Of a DNA stretch of 64,000 bases, positions 7,853 to 17,413 are shown piece after piece. The position numbers and the translations under genes were made by a program. Positions within the stretch are counted from its first letter, which is position 1. Each line of letters begins with the position of its first letter. This DNA is from CBDEGU01 sp965238045 (GTDB lineage Bacteria; Acidobacteriota; Terriglobia; Bryobacterales; UBA6623). Under the pieces are notes generated by a model. That model searched no databases. It was not told where the DNA came from and was given only the letters and a program-made list of their open reading frames with translations. Location of the stretch: NCBI GenBank assembly GCA_965238045.1, contig CBDEGU010000011.1, forward strand, positions 1 through 64,000, written 5' to 3'.

Positions 7853-9166
7853 CTAAGCTCGCTCTTCCAGGCCGCGCCGCCACCAGAAATAAATCGGTAG
7901 GCCACTCGCGATGAGCCCCAGTCCAGCAAGCGATGGAAGAGGCTTGGTGAGTAGAGTATTCGCAACCAGCCAGACGGACACGATAGCGAAGAGAAGAGGC
8001 GTCACCGGGTAGCCCCACATGCGATACGGCCGCTCCCATTCCGGCCGCTTGATGCGAAGAACAATCACCCCCACCACGGTAAGGCCATAGAAGATCCAGG
8101 CGGCGAACATCGCGAACGACAACAGGCCGACATACGAGCCACTCAGCGCGAGAATCGCCGCCCACACACCCTGCAACAGAACCGCCAGAGCCGGGGTTTC
8201 AAAACGCGGATGCACTTCGGCAAACTGGCGGAAGAACAGCCCGTCCCGCGCCGTTGCAAAGTAAACCCGCGGGCCGGTCAGAATGCCTGCGTTGAGCGCG
8301 CCAAGAATCGAGATGAGGATCGTCGCGGAGATAATCGTCCCTCCGGCAGACCCAAAGACCCGCTCCGCCACCACCGCCGCGACGCGGTCTGTCGCTGCGA
8401 TCTCTTCCACCGTCAGGACGTTCATGTAGGCAGCGTTCGCCAGCATGTAGAGAAGAATCACCGCGCCGACACCGGCGCCGAGACCGATCGGAAGGTTGCG
8501 GTGGGGGTCCTTGATTTCTCCCCCGACAAAGCCGGCTTGAAACCAGCCGTTGTAAGCCCACAAGCAAGCGATCATCGCTACGCCAATCTCGCTCAAGCCA
8601 AAGCCGGAGGGAACCGTGGCCGTTTCCACCGCCGACTGTGCCCGATCCCCAAGCGCCGCCCCTGCGACGAGCACTAGGCCGGCGACTTTGAGAATAGTCG
8701 TGGCGTTCTGTACAAGCGCGCCGCCGATCAGAGTCCGGTAGTTCAAACCCGTCAGCAGCAGAATGACCCCGGCGGCACTCAGGCGCTCGAGCAGGGGTGA
8801 AAGCGGTACGAAGTAGCCAAGGTAGATGGAAAAACCCACAGCTAAGGTCGCCGTGCCGCCCGACCGCACTACTAGCAGCAACACCCAACTGAACAGAAAG
8901 CCCCACAGAGGGGAGTAGGCCTCGCGCAGATAGACGTACTGTCCGCCCGAGTGTGGCAGCATCGCCCCCAGTTCGGCGAACGCCAAAGCGCCGCAAAGCG
9001 AGAGCACGCCGGCCGCCAGCCAGATGCCCAACATCCACTGCCCCGATGGCAGCTCACGAGCGATCGATCCGGGGACAATGAAGACGCCCGAGCCGATAAT
9101 CGTACCGACGACGATCGCCACCGAGTCCCACAACCCCAGCCGTCGCGAGAGTTCCCGGGAGTTCAT
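7853..9166 (-). CDS. APC-superfamily amino acid permease
   Basis: The 437-residue protein has about 12 hydrophobic segments. Its first helix carries the APC signature GTIIGSGVFIVPG, followed by the FAELGAMLPHSGGQYVYLREAY region that in LeuT-fold transporters lines the substrate path. Length and layout fit the LAT/APA families, which exchange or import amino acids or polyamines across the inner membrane. The substrate cannot be assigned. It is flanked by unrelated remnants on both sides and seems to stand alone. The ATG at 9166 places the helix at the usual distance from the N-terminus. Confidence 0.85.
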   Translation of the reverse strand: MNSRELSRRLGLWDSVAIVVGTIIGSGVFIVPGSIARELPSGQWMLGIWLAAGVLSLCGALAFAELGAMLPHSGGQYVYLREAYSPLWGFLFSWVLLLVVRSGGTATLAVGFSIYLGYFVPLSPLLERLSAAGVILLLTGLNYRTLIGGALVQNATTILKVAGLVLVAGAALGDRAQSAVETATVPSGFGLSEIGVAMIACLWAYNGWFQAGFVGGEIKDPHRNLPIGLGAGVGAVILLYMLANAAYMNVLTVEEIAATDRVAAVVAERVFGSAGGTIISATILISILGALNAGILTGPRVYFATARDGLFFRQFAEVHPRFETPALAVLLQGVWAAILALSGSYVGLLSFAMFAAWIFYGLTVVGVIVLRIKRPEWERPYRMWGYPVTPLLFAIVSVWLVANTLLTKPLPSLAGLGLIASGLPIYFWWRRGLEERA

Positions 9167-9323
9167 GGGACTAGGATAGACGAACCGTCCTCGGGGCGTG
9201 GGCGATCTCGTTAAGGGTTTTCTTCGCGTTCAGTGCCAGGAGTACCGCGTTAGGATGTTCTCACCGGCTACACTCAGCTGTGAACCGCAGTGGCCGACTC
9301 AGTTTTGGCCGATTCTGGCGAGT

Positions 9324-9368
9324 GGCATTGTCAAGTTAATGAGTCCGAGGCGGTTTTGCCCTGAAGCG
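9324..9368. mobile_element. IS6-type end fragment
   Basis: GGCATTGTCAAGTTAA followed by GAGGCGGTTTTGCCC is the same arrangement as at 17414, where an IS6-family transposase remnant adjoins it. Here it is cut after 45 bp by an IS5-type right end at 9369. Confidence 0.6.
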
Positions 9369-9442
9369 CGGCGTTGTTGCACGAATCAATTCCGGCGCGA
9401 ATTATGCCGTTTTTCCAGCCGTCGTTCACACGCCACCGCGTG
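9369..9442 (-). mobile_element. IS5-type element, right-end fragment
   Basis: The 74 bp match the right end of the IS5-type element at 17779 (GGCGTTGTTGCACGAATC here against GGCGCTGTTGCACGATTC there) up to the region of the transposase stop codon. The rest of that copy is gone and a left end of the same family begins at 9443. Confidence 0.6.
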
Positions 9443-9469
9443 GCGTTGGTGCATGAATCCGCCTCGGCT

Positions 9470-10917
9470 GAGATTGTCCCGAATCTAGTTGAAGGTGGAA
9501 GGGCGGCGGTTCTCAAGCCCGGTTCTCTGAGAGAATCGAGCAAACCTTTCACCACAAAGGAGAACCGCCGTGAAGAAACGATATCACATTCTGGATTCCG
9601 CGAAGCAACAGCCAGTCAGCCCCAACGACCTCACCCGCCTGCTCAGCCAAAACTCCCAACTCATGCTGCCCTTGGTTGAACTGGTCGAGCAGTGCCGCGG
9701 AGCCGTCGACGAGGTTATCGACGTCACCGGCCGCGCCGCCATTCAAGCCGTGCTGGAACTGTCGGCGCAGCAAGTTACCGGTGGAAAACTTTCCCAGCCC
9801 GGCAAGAAGCGCCGCGGCGATGTGGTCCGCTGGGGCCGCCAGCCCGGTCGCGTCAAGCTCAGCAACCGCAAACTGCGCGTCAGCAAACCCAGACTGCGCA
9901 AACGCTCCGGCGGCGAGGTCAAAGTGCCCGCTTACGAAGCGATGCAGGACGACGAACGCCTCGGCGCGCGCATGCTCGACATTCTGATGAAGGGCGTCTC
10001 GACGCGCAACTATGCCGGGGTGATTGGCGCAATGGCCGGCACGGCCGGGGTGTCGAAATCCGCCGTCAGCCGGGAGGCAGTCGAGGCCGCCGAAAAGAGC
10101 ATCGACGAAGTGCTCACGCGGCGCCTGGATGAGTTGGATCTGCTGGTGATCTACGTGGACGGTTTGATCTTCGCAGATCATGTAGTGCTTGCAGCGGTGG
10201 GCGTAGACCGTCAGGGCAACAAACATGTGCTGGGATTGCAGCACGCCGCCACTGAGAGCACAGCCGCCGCCGAAGACTTGCTGAGGGGCATGGTCGAGCG
10301 GGGAGTATCGACGGAGAAAAACAGGCTCTTCGTGCTCGATGGATCGAAGGCCCTGCGGGCGGCGGTGCGCCGCGTCTTCGGCAAAGTTCCGGTGCAGCGC
10401 TGCCGCGCTCACAAGCTGCGCAATGTCGTCGAGCGGCTGCCTAAGGCCGAGCGCGATCAGGCCAAAGCGGCGATCCGGGCCGCCTGGCGGCTGGGAGCCC
10501 AAGATGGACAAGCGCGGCTGGAGAAGCTAGCCCAGTGGTACGAGGGTGACTGGCCCGAGGCGGCGGTGAGTTTGCGCGAAGGCATGGAGGAGTGTTTCAC
10601 CATCAACCGCCTGGGTGCGCCGCCGTCGCTGCATCGCTGCCTGGCGACGACGAACATCGTCGAGTCTCCTAACGCCGGGGTGCGGCGGAGAACGCGGCGA
10701 GTGACCCGCTGGAAGGACGCGGCCATGGTGTGTCGCTGGGCCACGGCTGCATTCCTCGATACCGAGAAAAGCTTCCGCAAGATCATGGGTTACAAGGATC
10801 TGTGGATGCTCGACGCCATCCTCAATCCGGCCAAGGCCACAGCAGCAAAGGCTGCCTAGTACAATGCTCTTTTACGCCGCCGCCCTACAAACCCTCAACT
10901 ACGATTGGGACACTCTC
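9470..10917 (+). mobile_element. IS256-family insertion sequence, copy 1 (1448 bp)
   Basis: The ends are GAGATTGTCCC and GGGACACTCTC, a short imperfect inverted repeat. The insertion is flanked on both sides by the octamer CCTCGGCT (9462-9469 and 10918-10925), a perfect 8-bp target duplication. Rejoining the flanks restores the sequence of the IS5-type element seen at 18895. A second copy of the same length, inverted, sits inside drmD at 40947-42394. Confidence 0.95.
9570..10859 (+). CDS. IS256-family (mutator-type) transposase, copy 1
   Basis: The 429-residue protein has the layout of IS256 DDE transposases: a DNA-binding N-terminal half, then first catalytic Asp in LLVIYVDGLIFADH, second Asp in RLFVLDGSKALR with QRCRAHKLRNV behind it, and the distal Glu in TTNIVESPNAGVRRRTRRV. 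It is intact, with AAAGGAG 9 nt before the GTG start. Its protein is identical to the copy at 41005; only three synonymous differences were noticed near 10360-10410. This indicates recent spread within the genome. Confidence 0.93.
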   Translation: MKKRYHILDSAKQQPVSPNDLTRLLSQNSQLMLPLVELVEQCRGAVDEVIDVTGRAAIQAVLELSAQQVTGGKLSQPGKKRRGDVVRWGRQPGRVKLSNRKLRVSKPRLRKRSGGEVKVPAYEAMQDDERLGARMLDILMKGVSTRNYAGVIGAMAGTAGVSKSAVSREAVEAAEKSIDEVLTRRLDELDLLVIYVDGLIFADHVVLAAVGVDRQGNKHVLGLQHAATESTAAAEDLLRGMVERGVSTEKNRLFVLDGSKALRAAVRRVFGKVPVQRCRAHKLRNVVERLPKAERDQAKAAIRAAWRLGAQDGQARLEKLAQWYEGDWPEAAVSLREGMEECFTINRLGAPPSLHRCLATTNIVESPNAGVRRRTRRVTRWKDAAMVCRWATAAFLDTEKSFRKIMGYKDLWMLDAILNPAKATAAKAA

Positions 10918-11072
10918 CCTCGGCTCCCACGCTAGCATCAGCGCGCAGTCCCGATCCATCATGGGGATCGGGGGGAAACGTCATGGCCGCAAGGAAGTCG
11001 AGCCGAGTCAACCGCAAGTACAAGACGAAGTACAGAATCCGGAACTGGAGCGAGTACGAGCGTGGTCTCAGG

Positions 11073-11366
11073 TGTTCCTATCGTAAATTACGTCCGCATT
11101 GAAAACATTGAAGTTAGCGGAGAACGCTGCGAGGCCCGACTCGCCCTTCATCGGGCTGGCATTTCAGGTCGGATGAGATCGCGGTCGGGCCGAAGAGGCC
11201 AGTGGGGCTGAAGAGGACTGTAGATAAAATTGTAGCTGTTCAAAGCACCCTGAAACCACAAGTTTCAACAAGTTTCAACACGCACACCGCAAGTCGTTGA
11301 AATCTAAGTAGTTGAAAATAGGTGAGTTCAGGGTGGCATTGGAATCTGTCTTCTAAGCAGAGGGTC
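11073..11366 (+). repeat. Long direct repeat, copy 1, ending in part of a tRNA-Arg
   Basis: About 294 bp match 22012-22306 in the same orientation. It includes TTTCAACAAGTTTCAAC and ends in the anticodon arm of a tRNA-Arg(TCT) (11345-11361). Similarity stops at GAGGGTC, where copy 2 continues to the tRNA CCA end. It looks like the junction side of an integrated element that uses a tRNA gene as its site. Confidence 0.75.
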
Positions 11367-11808
11367 TGTGATGAACATCACATTGTAAGCTCTTTAGAGT
11401 CAACAACTTGAAAATCTGGGTTGTTGAAACTTGTTGAACCTTGAGGATTCTTTAGCTACAGAATCGACTACAGTCCCACACCAGCTCAAACGGAGGCTTC
11501 CCATAGACATTGAAAACAAATCAGATAGCCGAGCGGGAGAGGCGCCCAACCATCTGCTTTCGGGCCAGATGGTCTCATGGGCAGCTAGAGCCGGGTCATA
11601 GTCGATGGGGACCATCTGCCGCTCGGCGCTGATGGACAGTGGCGCACTGCATCGCTTTTCTGAAGTCCTTGACGGGAACGCTTCAGAAAGGTCTCTAGAG
11701 GCTCCGCGCCACGTGCGCTGTGCGATCATAAACCTGCAGCGGCGTCCGACTCTCGGATCGTAACGCGACGACCGCTCCATTGTCATAAACGCAGCCAAGG
11801 AGAATCGC
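11367..11808. other. Intergenic region, no gene recognised
   Basis: Near 11420 the sequence GTTGAAACTTGTTGAAC is the inverse of the TTTCAACAAGTTTCAAC motif in the preceding repeat, giving an inverted pair about 150 bp apart. Minus-strand open frames across this area resemble nothing known and have no ribosome-binding site. Confidence 0.35.
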
Positions 11809-12612
11809 ATGCTGAGACGAAGCTTCCTGGCGCTCGCTGCTGCGGCGCCGGCATGGGGGAAGATCAAGACCCGAGGAGCGCGCGTCGAGAAGGCCTTCGA
11901 CTCGCCCGGCCCGAAACCCAACGGACTGCAAGCAACCGATGAAGGTTTGTGGATCCTAGACCAGGGCAACAACCACGCTTATCTGGTGAGCTTCGAGAAC
12001 GGCAAGGTGCTGCGCGACCTCCATACCGGCTCGGACCGGGGCAGCGGCATCACCTTCGACGGCCAAGCGATCTGGATCGGCTCCACCTACAACCGCAAGA
12101 TCATCCGGTCCGACGCCAAGACCGGAGGAACGCTGGCCGAGTTCTACACCCCCGGTGCAGGGGTGATCTACCAGATGCCGAACGACGCTCCGGGGCGCAG
12201 CAGTCCGCTCGCGCCGCCGCCAGTAGCTGCCCGTCCGGCGCGGAGCCGCGGACTGAGCTCGGCGCCTCGGATGGGAACCGGCGCGCACGGGCTCGAATGG
12301 CGAGAGGCCAGGCTCTGGGCCGCCGTGCCGCCCTCGCGAATGATCTATCGCATCGAGCCGGAGTCGTGGGTGGTCGAGCGTCAGTTCCCGACGGCGGGCA
12401 ACCGCCCGCACGGAATCGGCTGGGAAGGTCGCTGGCTGTGGTGCACCGACAGCAACTTGAACGCCTTCTTCAAGCACGATCCAGACTCGGGTGAGATTGT
12501 CGAGAAGATTCAGCTCGCGGATTCCGACCCGCTGCCGCACGGCATGTCCATTCGCGAAGGGACGATGTGGTACTGCGATGACGTCGGCATCGTTTGCCGC
12601 CTCAAGATGTAG
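11809..12612 (+). CDS. Exported NHL/YncE-like beta-propeller protein
   Basis: The 267-residue protein starts with a short signal (MLRRSFLALAAAAPAWG) and has repeated propeller blades: PNGLQATDEGLWILDQGNN, GSGITFDGQAIWIGST, GAHGLEWREARLWAAVP, RPHGIGWEGRWLWCTDSN and LPHGMSIREGTMWYCDD. This fits the NHL/SMP-30-like and YncE-like propellers. No catalytic residues can be identified with confidence. The start has AAGGAG 8 nt upstream. It is transcribed alone, with a direct repeat behind it. Confidence 0.75.
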   Translation: MLRRSFLALAAAAPAWGKIKTRGARVEKAFDSPGPKPNGLQATDEGLWILDQGNNHAYLVSFENGKVLRDLHTGSDRGSGITFDGQAIWIGSTYNRKIIRSDAKTGGTLAEFYTPGAGVIYQMPNDAPGRSSPLAPPPVAARPARSRGLSSAPRMGTGAHGLEWREARLWAAVPPSRMIYRIEPESWVVERQFPTAGNRPHGIGWEGRWLWCTDSNLNAFFKHDPDSGEIVEKIQLADSDPLPHGMSIREGTMWYCDDVGIVCRLKM

Positions 12613-12824
12613 CCGCGTTCGAGGGCACGGGCTGCTGCGCCCGACGGGAGAATATGCCGCGAGGCAGGCGGCACCAGGAGAGGAACCTCCGGTGGGATCG
12701 CTTTTCGATTGCGACTTGGGGAAATCCAAGCGTCCAAGATTACCGATTTCTAGCGCCTCGATCCTCGGACGCAACCCTCTGACAGACAACAACTTGAGAC
12801 CCGATCGAGTTTTTGGACACAACG

Positions 12825-12924
12825 GGAAACGGAGCCACGGATTCTGCTAAACGGGCACGAAGGGGGAAACCCCGGACACGGCCAAGCGAGCCTCCTGATG
12901 GGCCACCGCGCCAGTTCCCGACCC
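12825..12924 (+). repeat. 100-bp repeat, copy 1 (second copy 23624-23722)
   Basis: The block around CTAAACGGGCACGAAGGGGG is shared with 23624-23722 at about 85-90% identity by eye. In the other location it lies directly after the remnant of a group II intron reverse transcriptase, so it may be part of that element or its flank. No gene is seen in 12613-12940. Confidence 0.65.
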
Positions 12925-12940
12925 TACCACCCTTGTATTC

Positions 12941-14302
12941 TCAGAAACCTGCTAACCGGGTTTCGGCGTCGCCGAACTCCGCGAGTTCGACGCCCATCCG
13001 ATCCATGATTCCCAAGTACAGGCTGCACAACTTGCGGTTGTCGTCGCCAGACTCGAAATAGTCGAGCACCCTGCCGGTTTCCAGCTTGCCCCCCAGGCCG
13101 CCGATGGTGACCACCGGCACCTTCTTGTTGTCGTGCTTCGTTCCGGACCACATGTTCGACAAGAACAGCAGACAGCTGTTGTCCAACACGGTGCTCTCCC
13201 CTTCCGGCATGGCGTCCAGGCGCTGGGCCAGATAGGCCAGCTGGCTTACTTGGAAGTGCACTATCTTTTGATAGTCCTCCTCGGTGTCGTAATGGGAGGC
13301 ACCGTGATGCTGCTTGCTCACGCCGAGGAACGGATAGTAGAGCGCGGACAGGTCGCGGGCCACGAGCAGCGAGGCCACGCGCGTCTTGTCGGTCTGAAAC
13401 CCGAGGGCGACGATGTCGCACATCAGGCGAATGTGATCGCGGATATCTTCGGGCAGGCCATCCTGCGGACGCTCCATCGCGAACAGCGGGCGCCCCGCGT
13501 CGCGGGCCCGATCTTCGGCCTTGTCCTTATCCGTGCGCATCCGCTCAATGCTGCGTTCGACGTCGCGGACGCTGGCGAGATACTCTTCCAGCTTGAGTTT
13601 GTCAGTGGAACTGATCTTCCCGCTCAGCGCCACGGCATGATCCTTCACGCGGTCGAGCACGCTCTTGTTGCGCAGTCTGCCTCCGTTCTCAAACAGGCTG
13701 TCGAAGGCCAACGAGGGATACATCTCGTTGGGCACCGGCGACGCGGAACTCCGCCACGAAATATGCGAGCTGTAGGCGTTGGAAAAGTTCGTTTCATGGA
13801 ACCCGGTCATGGCCCGCTCACAGGCCAGCACCATGCTGGGCTGCAGCGTCTCCTGCCCGATATGGTTGGCCAGCACCTGGTCCATGGTGATGCCGCCTTG
13901 GATGATCGAACCTTTGCGGATCGGCACGCCCGACAACATGTTGCCGGTCATCGCCGGATGAATCCCCTGCCCGGTGGCCGTCTTGTTGAACAGGCCGTCA
14001 ATGACGTTGATCTTCGCCTTGAGCGGTTCCAGCGGCGCCAGCGATTCGCTCAGTTCCATCCCGGCGCCCGCCCCTTTGGCCCACCAACGGCCGGGACTGA
14101 TGCCCGTGCCCATGAACAGCACGGCAAAGCGCTGGGGCTGCCCGGCGGTGGTGGCCGCCGAGGCGGAACGGATGCCGAAACCCGATAGCGACTCCAGCCA
14201 CGGCAAGGCCATCGTCACGCCGGCGCCGCGGAGAAAGGTACGTCGGGATAACGCTTTTTCGCTATGTCGGCGCGCCTGCTGGTGCGGGTTCATCATACTC
14301 AC
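12941..14302 (-). CDS. DUF1552 domain protein, Tat-exported
   Basis: The 453-residue protein carries a twin-arginine signal (SRRTFLRGAGVTMALPWLE, residues 19-37) and then the DUF1552 family body (FAVLFMGTGISPGRWWAKG, GLFNKTATGQGIHPAMTGN, SCLLFLSNMWSGTKHDNKK). The family belongs to the alkaline phosphatase/sulfatase-like fold and is abundant in Acidobacteriota and Planctomycetota, almost always beside a DUF1592 protein. It follows the DUF1592 gene by 3 bp and is surely cotranscribed. The function is not established; a secreted partner in polymer breakdown is often proposed. Confidence 0.9.
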   Translation of the reverse strand: MSMMNPHQQARRHSEKALSRRTFLRGAGVTMALPWLESLSGFGIRSASAATTAGQPQRFAVLFMGTGISPGRWWAKGAGAGMELSESLAPLEPLKAKINVIDGLFNKTATGQGIHPAMTGNMLSGVPIRKGSIIQGGITMDQVLANHIGQETLQPSMVLACERAMTGFHETNFSNAYSSHISWRSSASPVPNEMYPSLAFDSLFENGGRLRNKSVLDRVKDHAVALSGKISSTDKLKLEEYLASVRDVERSIERMRTDKDKAEDRARDAGRPLFAMERPQDGLPEDIRDHIRLMCDIVALGFQTDKTRVASLLVARDLSALYYPFLGVSKQHHGASHYDTEEDYQKIVHFQVSQLAYLAQRLDAMPEGESTVLDNSCLLFLSNMWSGTKHDNKKVPVVTIGGLGGKLETGRVLDYFESGDDNRKLCSLYLGIMDRMGVELAEFGDAETRLAGF

Positions 14303-14305
14303 CTC

Positions 14306-17300
14306 TTATTGGCCATCCGTCGCATTGGCCGTTAGTTGCTCGCGGCCGCGCTTGTTGAGGAACTGGCGACTCGTAACGATGCTCTCAATCACAGTTTCAA
14401 AACGGCGACCGTCGCCGGCGAGCTTGCGGCCTGTCTCCTGAATCAGGAGGTCGTCGGAGAGCGCCAGGCTGCGTCCCAAGGCATAGGCCAACATTTTGCG
14501 AGAAAAGCCATCCACGAAATCGTCTTCGCGGTGGTCGCGAATGTACCGCCGAAGTCCCAGCAATCCCTCTCCTTCGATGCCTCCCGGGAAGGTGGCGCGA
14601 GCATCGGCCGTGCGCCCGCCCCGGTCGTAGGTTCGGCGTTGGCCGACCGGGCCGTACGTTTCGAACGCCAATCCGAAAGAGTCGAATCGCGCGTGACAGG
14701 AGGCGCAACTCGGGTTGGCCCGGTGTTGCTCCAGCATTCGGCGCAACGGCAGGTCCATCTTGGCCTCATCCGCCGGCAACTCGGGGACCAACGGCGGAGG
14801 AGGAGGGATTTGTTCACTCAGTATGTTCTTCGCCACCCAGTAGCCGCGCTTCACTGGGCTGGTCCGCAGACCCGGCGCGTTCTTTGTCAAAAACGCGGCC
14901 ATGGGCAGGAGGCCGCCCCGGCCGTAGCGGCCGGCGCCGCGGAAGCGAACCCAAGCGCTCTCATCGCCCCCTACCCGCATGCCGTAATGACGGGCCAGAA
15001 CAGGGTTCACAAACGTGTCGCGGGCGTAGAGGAAGTCGAGGATCGAACGGTTGTGTTGAAACACGTCTAAGAGGAAGCGAACCGGCTCCTCGAACATCGC
15101 ATCTCTCAATTCGTCGCTGAATGCGGGAAAGTGCTCGCGGTCCACGGTGCCGATCTGCTGGAAATCGCGGAAGTCCAGCCAGTTGCCCCCGAATTCGACC
15201 GCCAGCGCCCGGATGCGCGGGTCTTGCAGCATCCGCCGCGCCTGGGCTTTGATGACTTCCGGCTCGTGCAGGTCGCCCGCGGCGGCGTGCTGTAACAACT
15301 CCTCGTCGGGCATGCTCGACCACAGGAAATAACTGAGCCGGCTGGCCAGATCGAAATCCGATAGCGGCTGAACTCCGCCGCCGGGTTCGACCAAGTCGAC
15401 GCGGTAGGAGAACTTCGGAGACGTCAGCACCAGAACGATCGCCTCGCGGATCGCCTCCTCATGGTCCAGGTCATAGCGCTCCCGGACTTCGCGATAAAAC
15501 GCCAGCAAATCTTCGCGATCCGCCGGCGACAATGGCCGCCGATAGGCGCGGGCGGCGAAATCCAGCAGCGACCGCAAGTGACTCGGCTCAGCGCCGGGAC
15601 GGGCTTGCTGGACCCAGCGGATGCCCTCGCTGGCGGCGCCGAAGAAGTCTTCGACCGCTTGGATCGCCGCGTCGTTGCCGTCCTTGGCGATTTCCAGGTA
15701 TTCGGCTTCGAGTTGCCTAATCCTTGCTTCCGAGATGATCTCCTCCACCTCGATCTCTCGGACCTCGGGCTCGCCGTCTTTGAAGTCGTCTCGCGTTCCA
15801 CGAGTCCCCAGCGTGGCGAATTCGACGTAGGTGCGGATATTGACGGAAGCGACGAAATCCATCTCCCGCCACATCTCGTCCAAGGCCGCCTGCTGCTCCT
15901 CGTCCAGCAGCAACTCATAGAGCGGCTGGTCGTCGCGGAAGTAACCCATGACGTTGTGGAAGCCCGCGCTCAGATAGCGGCCTTGATCCTTGCCCGTCCG
16001 GAAATAGTTTCGGCCGCGCGACTCCTTGTAGAACATGTCGGGAAAGACGCTGCAAAACCGGCCCCACGCCGCTTCGTAGCGTGCGCGCTGGCCGGCCGGA
16101 ACGAAGAGATCCGGATCGCCGGCCTCATTTTCGACCAGGATCGTCTTGCCTGGACCGAACGCATTGTCCCATTCGGGCTCGACCACGTCGTCCTGATTGA
16201 ACAGCGGCTCGCCCTCGACCTGTAGCTGCCTGGGATCGAACTTCCGGCGATGCGTCGCGTATTGCGTATTTTTCCAAATCAATAACGGCTGCCAGGCCGT
16301 ACCGATGGGACCCGCCGTAATGTTGATAAACCGCGGCTCCACCTTCTTGCGCACGTTGGCGATGTAGGATTGCATCTCCTCACAGCCGGCTCGCGCCACG
16401 TTCGGGTGATCCGCCTGCGGCTCGGGCAAGGCTCGCCACATCGCTTGCAGCTTCACCAGCGGGCCGACCTCTTCCGCGCTCTCAAGGGTCGACCAGACTG
16501 TCTCCAGATACTTGGCGCTGACGCCGTATTGCCGGGCGAGATCGGCCAGCGTGGCGTTGGGCTGCCCGAGCGCCGCCCGATGCCGGAAGCGCCAGGCGGT
16601 TTGAAAATAATCGGCGTATTCGATGTTCTGCTCGTGATAGAAATCGATGATCTGATGCACAGTGAACTTGTCACGGTCGGTCTCGGCCAGCATCGGATGC
16701 GGCGCGAAGGCGAATCCCTCCTCCTTCAAGTACATGTGGCTGGCCACTTCACGCGCCGCCGCCAGATATTTTTTCAGGAGGGTGGGCGACATCATCAGCG
16801 TTTCGCCGGAGTTGTCAAAGCCCGCCGTGTTGGCCGGATCGACAGGAAACTCGCGGGTAGGACGGATGTCGACGCCCGTTAGATCGCGGACCGTGTAGTT
16901 GTACTCGGCGTTGCTGAGGCGCCGCGCCAGCACGACGCCTGGGTCGCCGGCATTGCGGCGCGTTTCGTGTTCGCGGACGGCATGGAACCAATCGACGGCA
17001 GCGCGCCGCTCCTGCGGCGTCGGATACCGCGCTCCCTCAGGCGGCATGTCCTCCGCTTCGAGACGCTCCAGCATTTGGCTCCAACGACGGCCGTCCTGCA
17101 TTAAGGCAGCCATCGTCGTGAACCCGCTCAGATCCATCTGCGCCGCGGGCCCCTGCTGGCCGTGGCAACTGATGCAATACGTCTCGAGGAAAGGTCGGAC
17201 GGTTCGGGTAAACTCGGCCTCCAACTCGGCGCGTCTGGCCTGTTGGCCCCGCACGACGCTGAGAACCGCCGTTGCCGCCAGGATTAAGAAAAAGCCCGCC

Positions 17301-17341
17301 CAACGGGTAGTCAATTCGATCCGGTCAGTCCGCCTCCGCAT
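14306..17341 (-). CDS. DUF1592-family multidomain protein with cytochrome-type CxxCH motifs
   Basis: The 1011-residue protein starts with a membrane or signal segment (WAGFFLILAATAVLSVV) and a planctomycete-type cytochrome domain with C56-I-S-C59-H60. The following blocks match the DUF1587, DUF1595, DUF1592, DUF1588 and DUF1585 series: NAEYNYTVRDLTGVDIRPT, FAARAYRRPLSPADREDL, SRLSYFLWSSMPDEELL, RDTFVNPVLARHYG and SRKMLAYALGRSLALSDD. A second CASCH motif lies near residue 878. A secreted or periplasmic redox role is plausible. It is the first gene of the operon with DUF1552. Confidence 0.9.
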   Translation of the reverse strand: MRRRTDRIELTTRWAGFFLILAATAVLSVVRGQQARRAELEAEFTRTVRPFLETYCISCHGQQGPAAQMDLSGFTTMAALMQDGRRWSQMLERLEAEDMPPEGARYPTPQERRAAVDWFHAVREHETRRNAGDPGVVLARRLSNAEYNYTVRDLTGVDIRPTREFPVDPANTAGFDNSGETLMMSPTLLKKYLAAAREVASHMYLKEEGFAFAPHPMLAETDRDKFTVHQIIDFYHEQNIEYADYFQTAWRFRHRAALGQPNATLADLARQYGVSAKYLETVWSTLESAEEVGPLVKLQAMWRALPEPQADHPNVARAGCEEMQSYIANVRKKVEPRFINITAGPIGTAWQPLLIWKNTQYATHRRKFDPRQLQVEGEPLFNQDDVVEPEWDNAFGPGKTILVENEAGDPDLFVPAGQRARYEAAWGRFCSVFPDMFYKESRGRNYFRTGKDQGRYLSAGFHNVMGYFRDDQPLYELLLDEEQQAALDEMWREMDFVASVNIRTYVEFATLGTRGTRDDFKDGEPEVREIEVEEIISEARIRQLEAEYLEIAKDGNDAAIQAVEDFFGAASEGIRWVQQARPGAEPSHLRSLLDFAARAYRRPLSPADREDLLAFYREVRERYDLDHEEAIREAIVLVLTSPKFSYRVDLVEPGGGVQPLSDFDLASRLSYFLWSSMPDEELLQHAAAGDLHEPEVIKAQARRMLQDPRIRALAVEFGGNWLDFRDFQQIGTVDREHFPAFSDELRDAMFEEPVRFLLDVFQHNRSILDFLYARDTFVNPVLARHYGMRVGGDESAWVRFRGAGRYGRGGLLPMAAFLTKNAPGLRTSPVKRGYWVAKNILSEQIPPPPPLVPELPADEAKMDLPLRRMLEQHRANPSCASCHARFDSFGLAFETYGPVGQRRTYDRGGRTADARATFPGGIEGEGLLGLRRYIRDHREDDFVDGFSRKMLAYALGRSLALSDDLLIQETGRKLAGDGRRFETVIESIVTSRQFLNKRGREQLTANATDGQ

Positions 17342-17413
17342 TGCCCGTTCCGTACTCGATTGTCGGACAGCGGCGACCTGGCGTCAACTGATTCAACCCG
17401 TTGCGGTTGGCGA

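Larger units (their letters stand above)
9443..11071 (+). mobile_element. IS5-type element, left-end fragment split by an IS256-family insertion
   Basis: Segments 9443-9469 and 10918-11071, rejoined at one copy of the octamer CCTCGGCT, reproduce on the plus strand the left part of the IS5-type element whose full copy lies at 17779-18895. The transposase start (ATG at 10983, MAARKSSRVNRKYK) is present; codon 8 is CGA (Arg) here but TGA in the other copy. The fragment ends at 11071 (GGTCTCAGG), after about 30 codons. Confidence 0.75.

Noticed and set aside
9549..10511. 320-codon frame opposite the IS256-family transposase (also at 41353-42315)
   Set aside because: Antisense shadow repeated only because the IS is repeated.
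13133..14188. 351-codon frame opposite the DUF1552 gene
   Set aside because: Antisense shadow of a well-supported gene in high-GC DNA.
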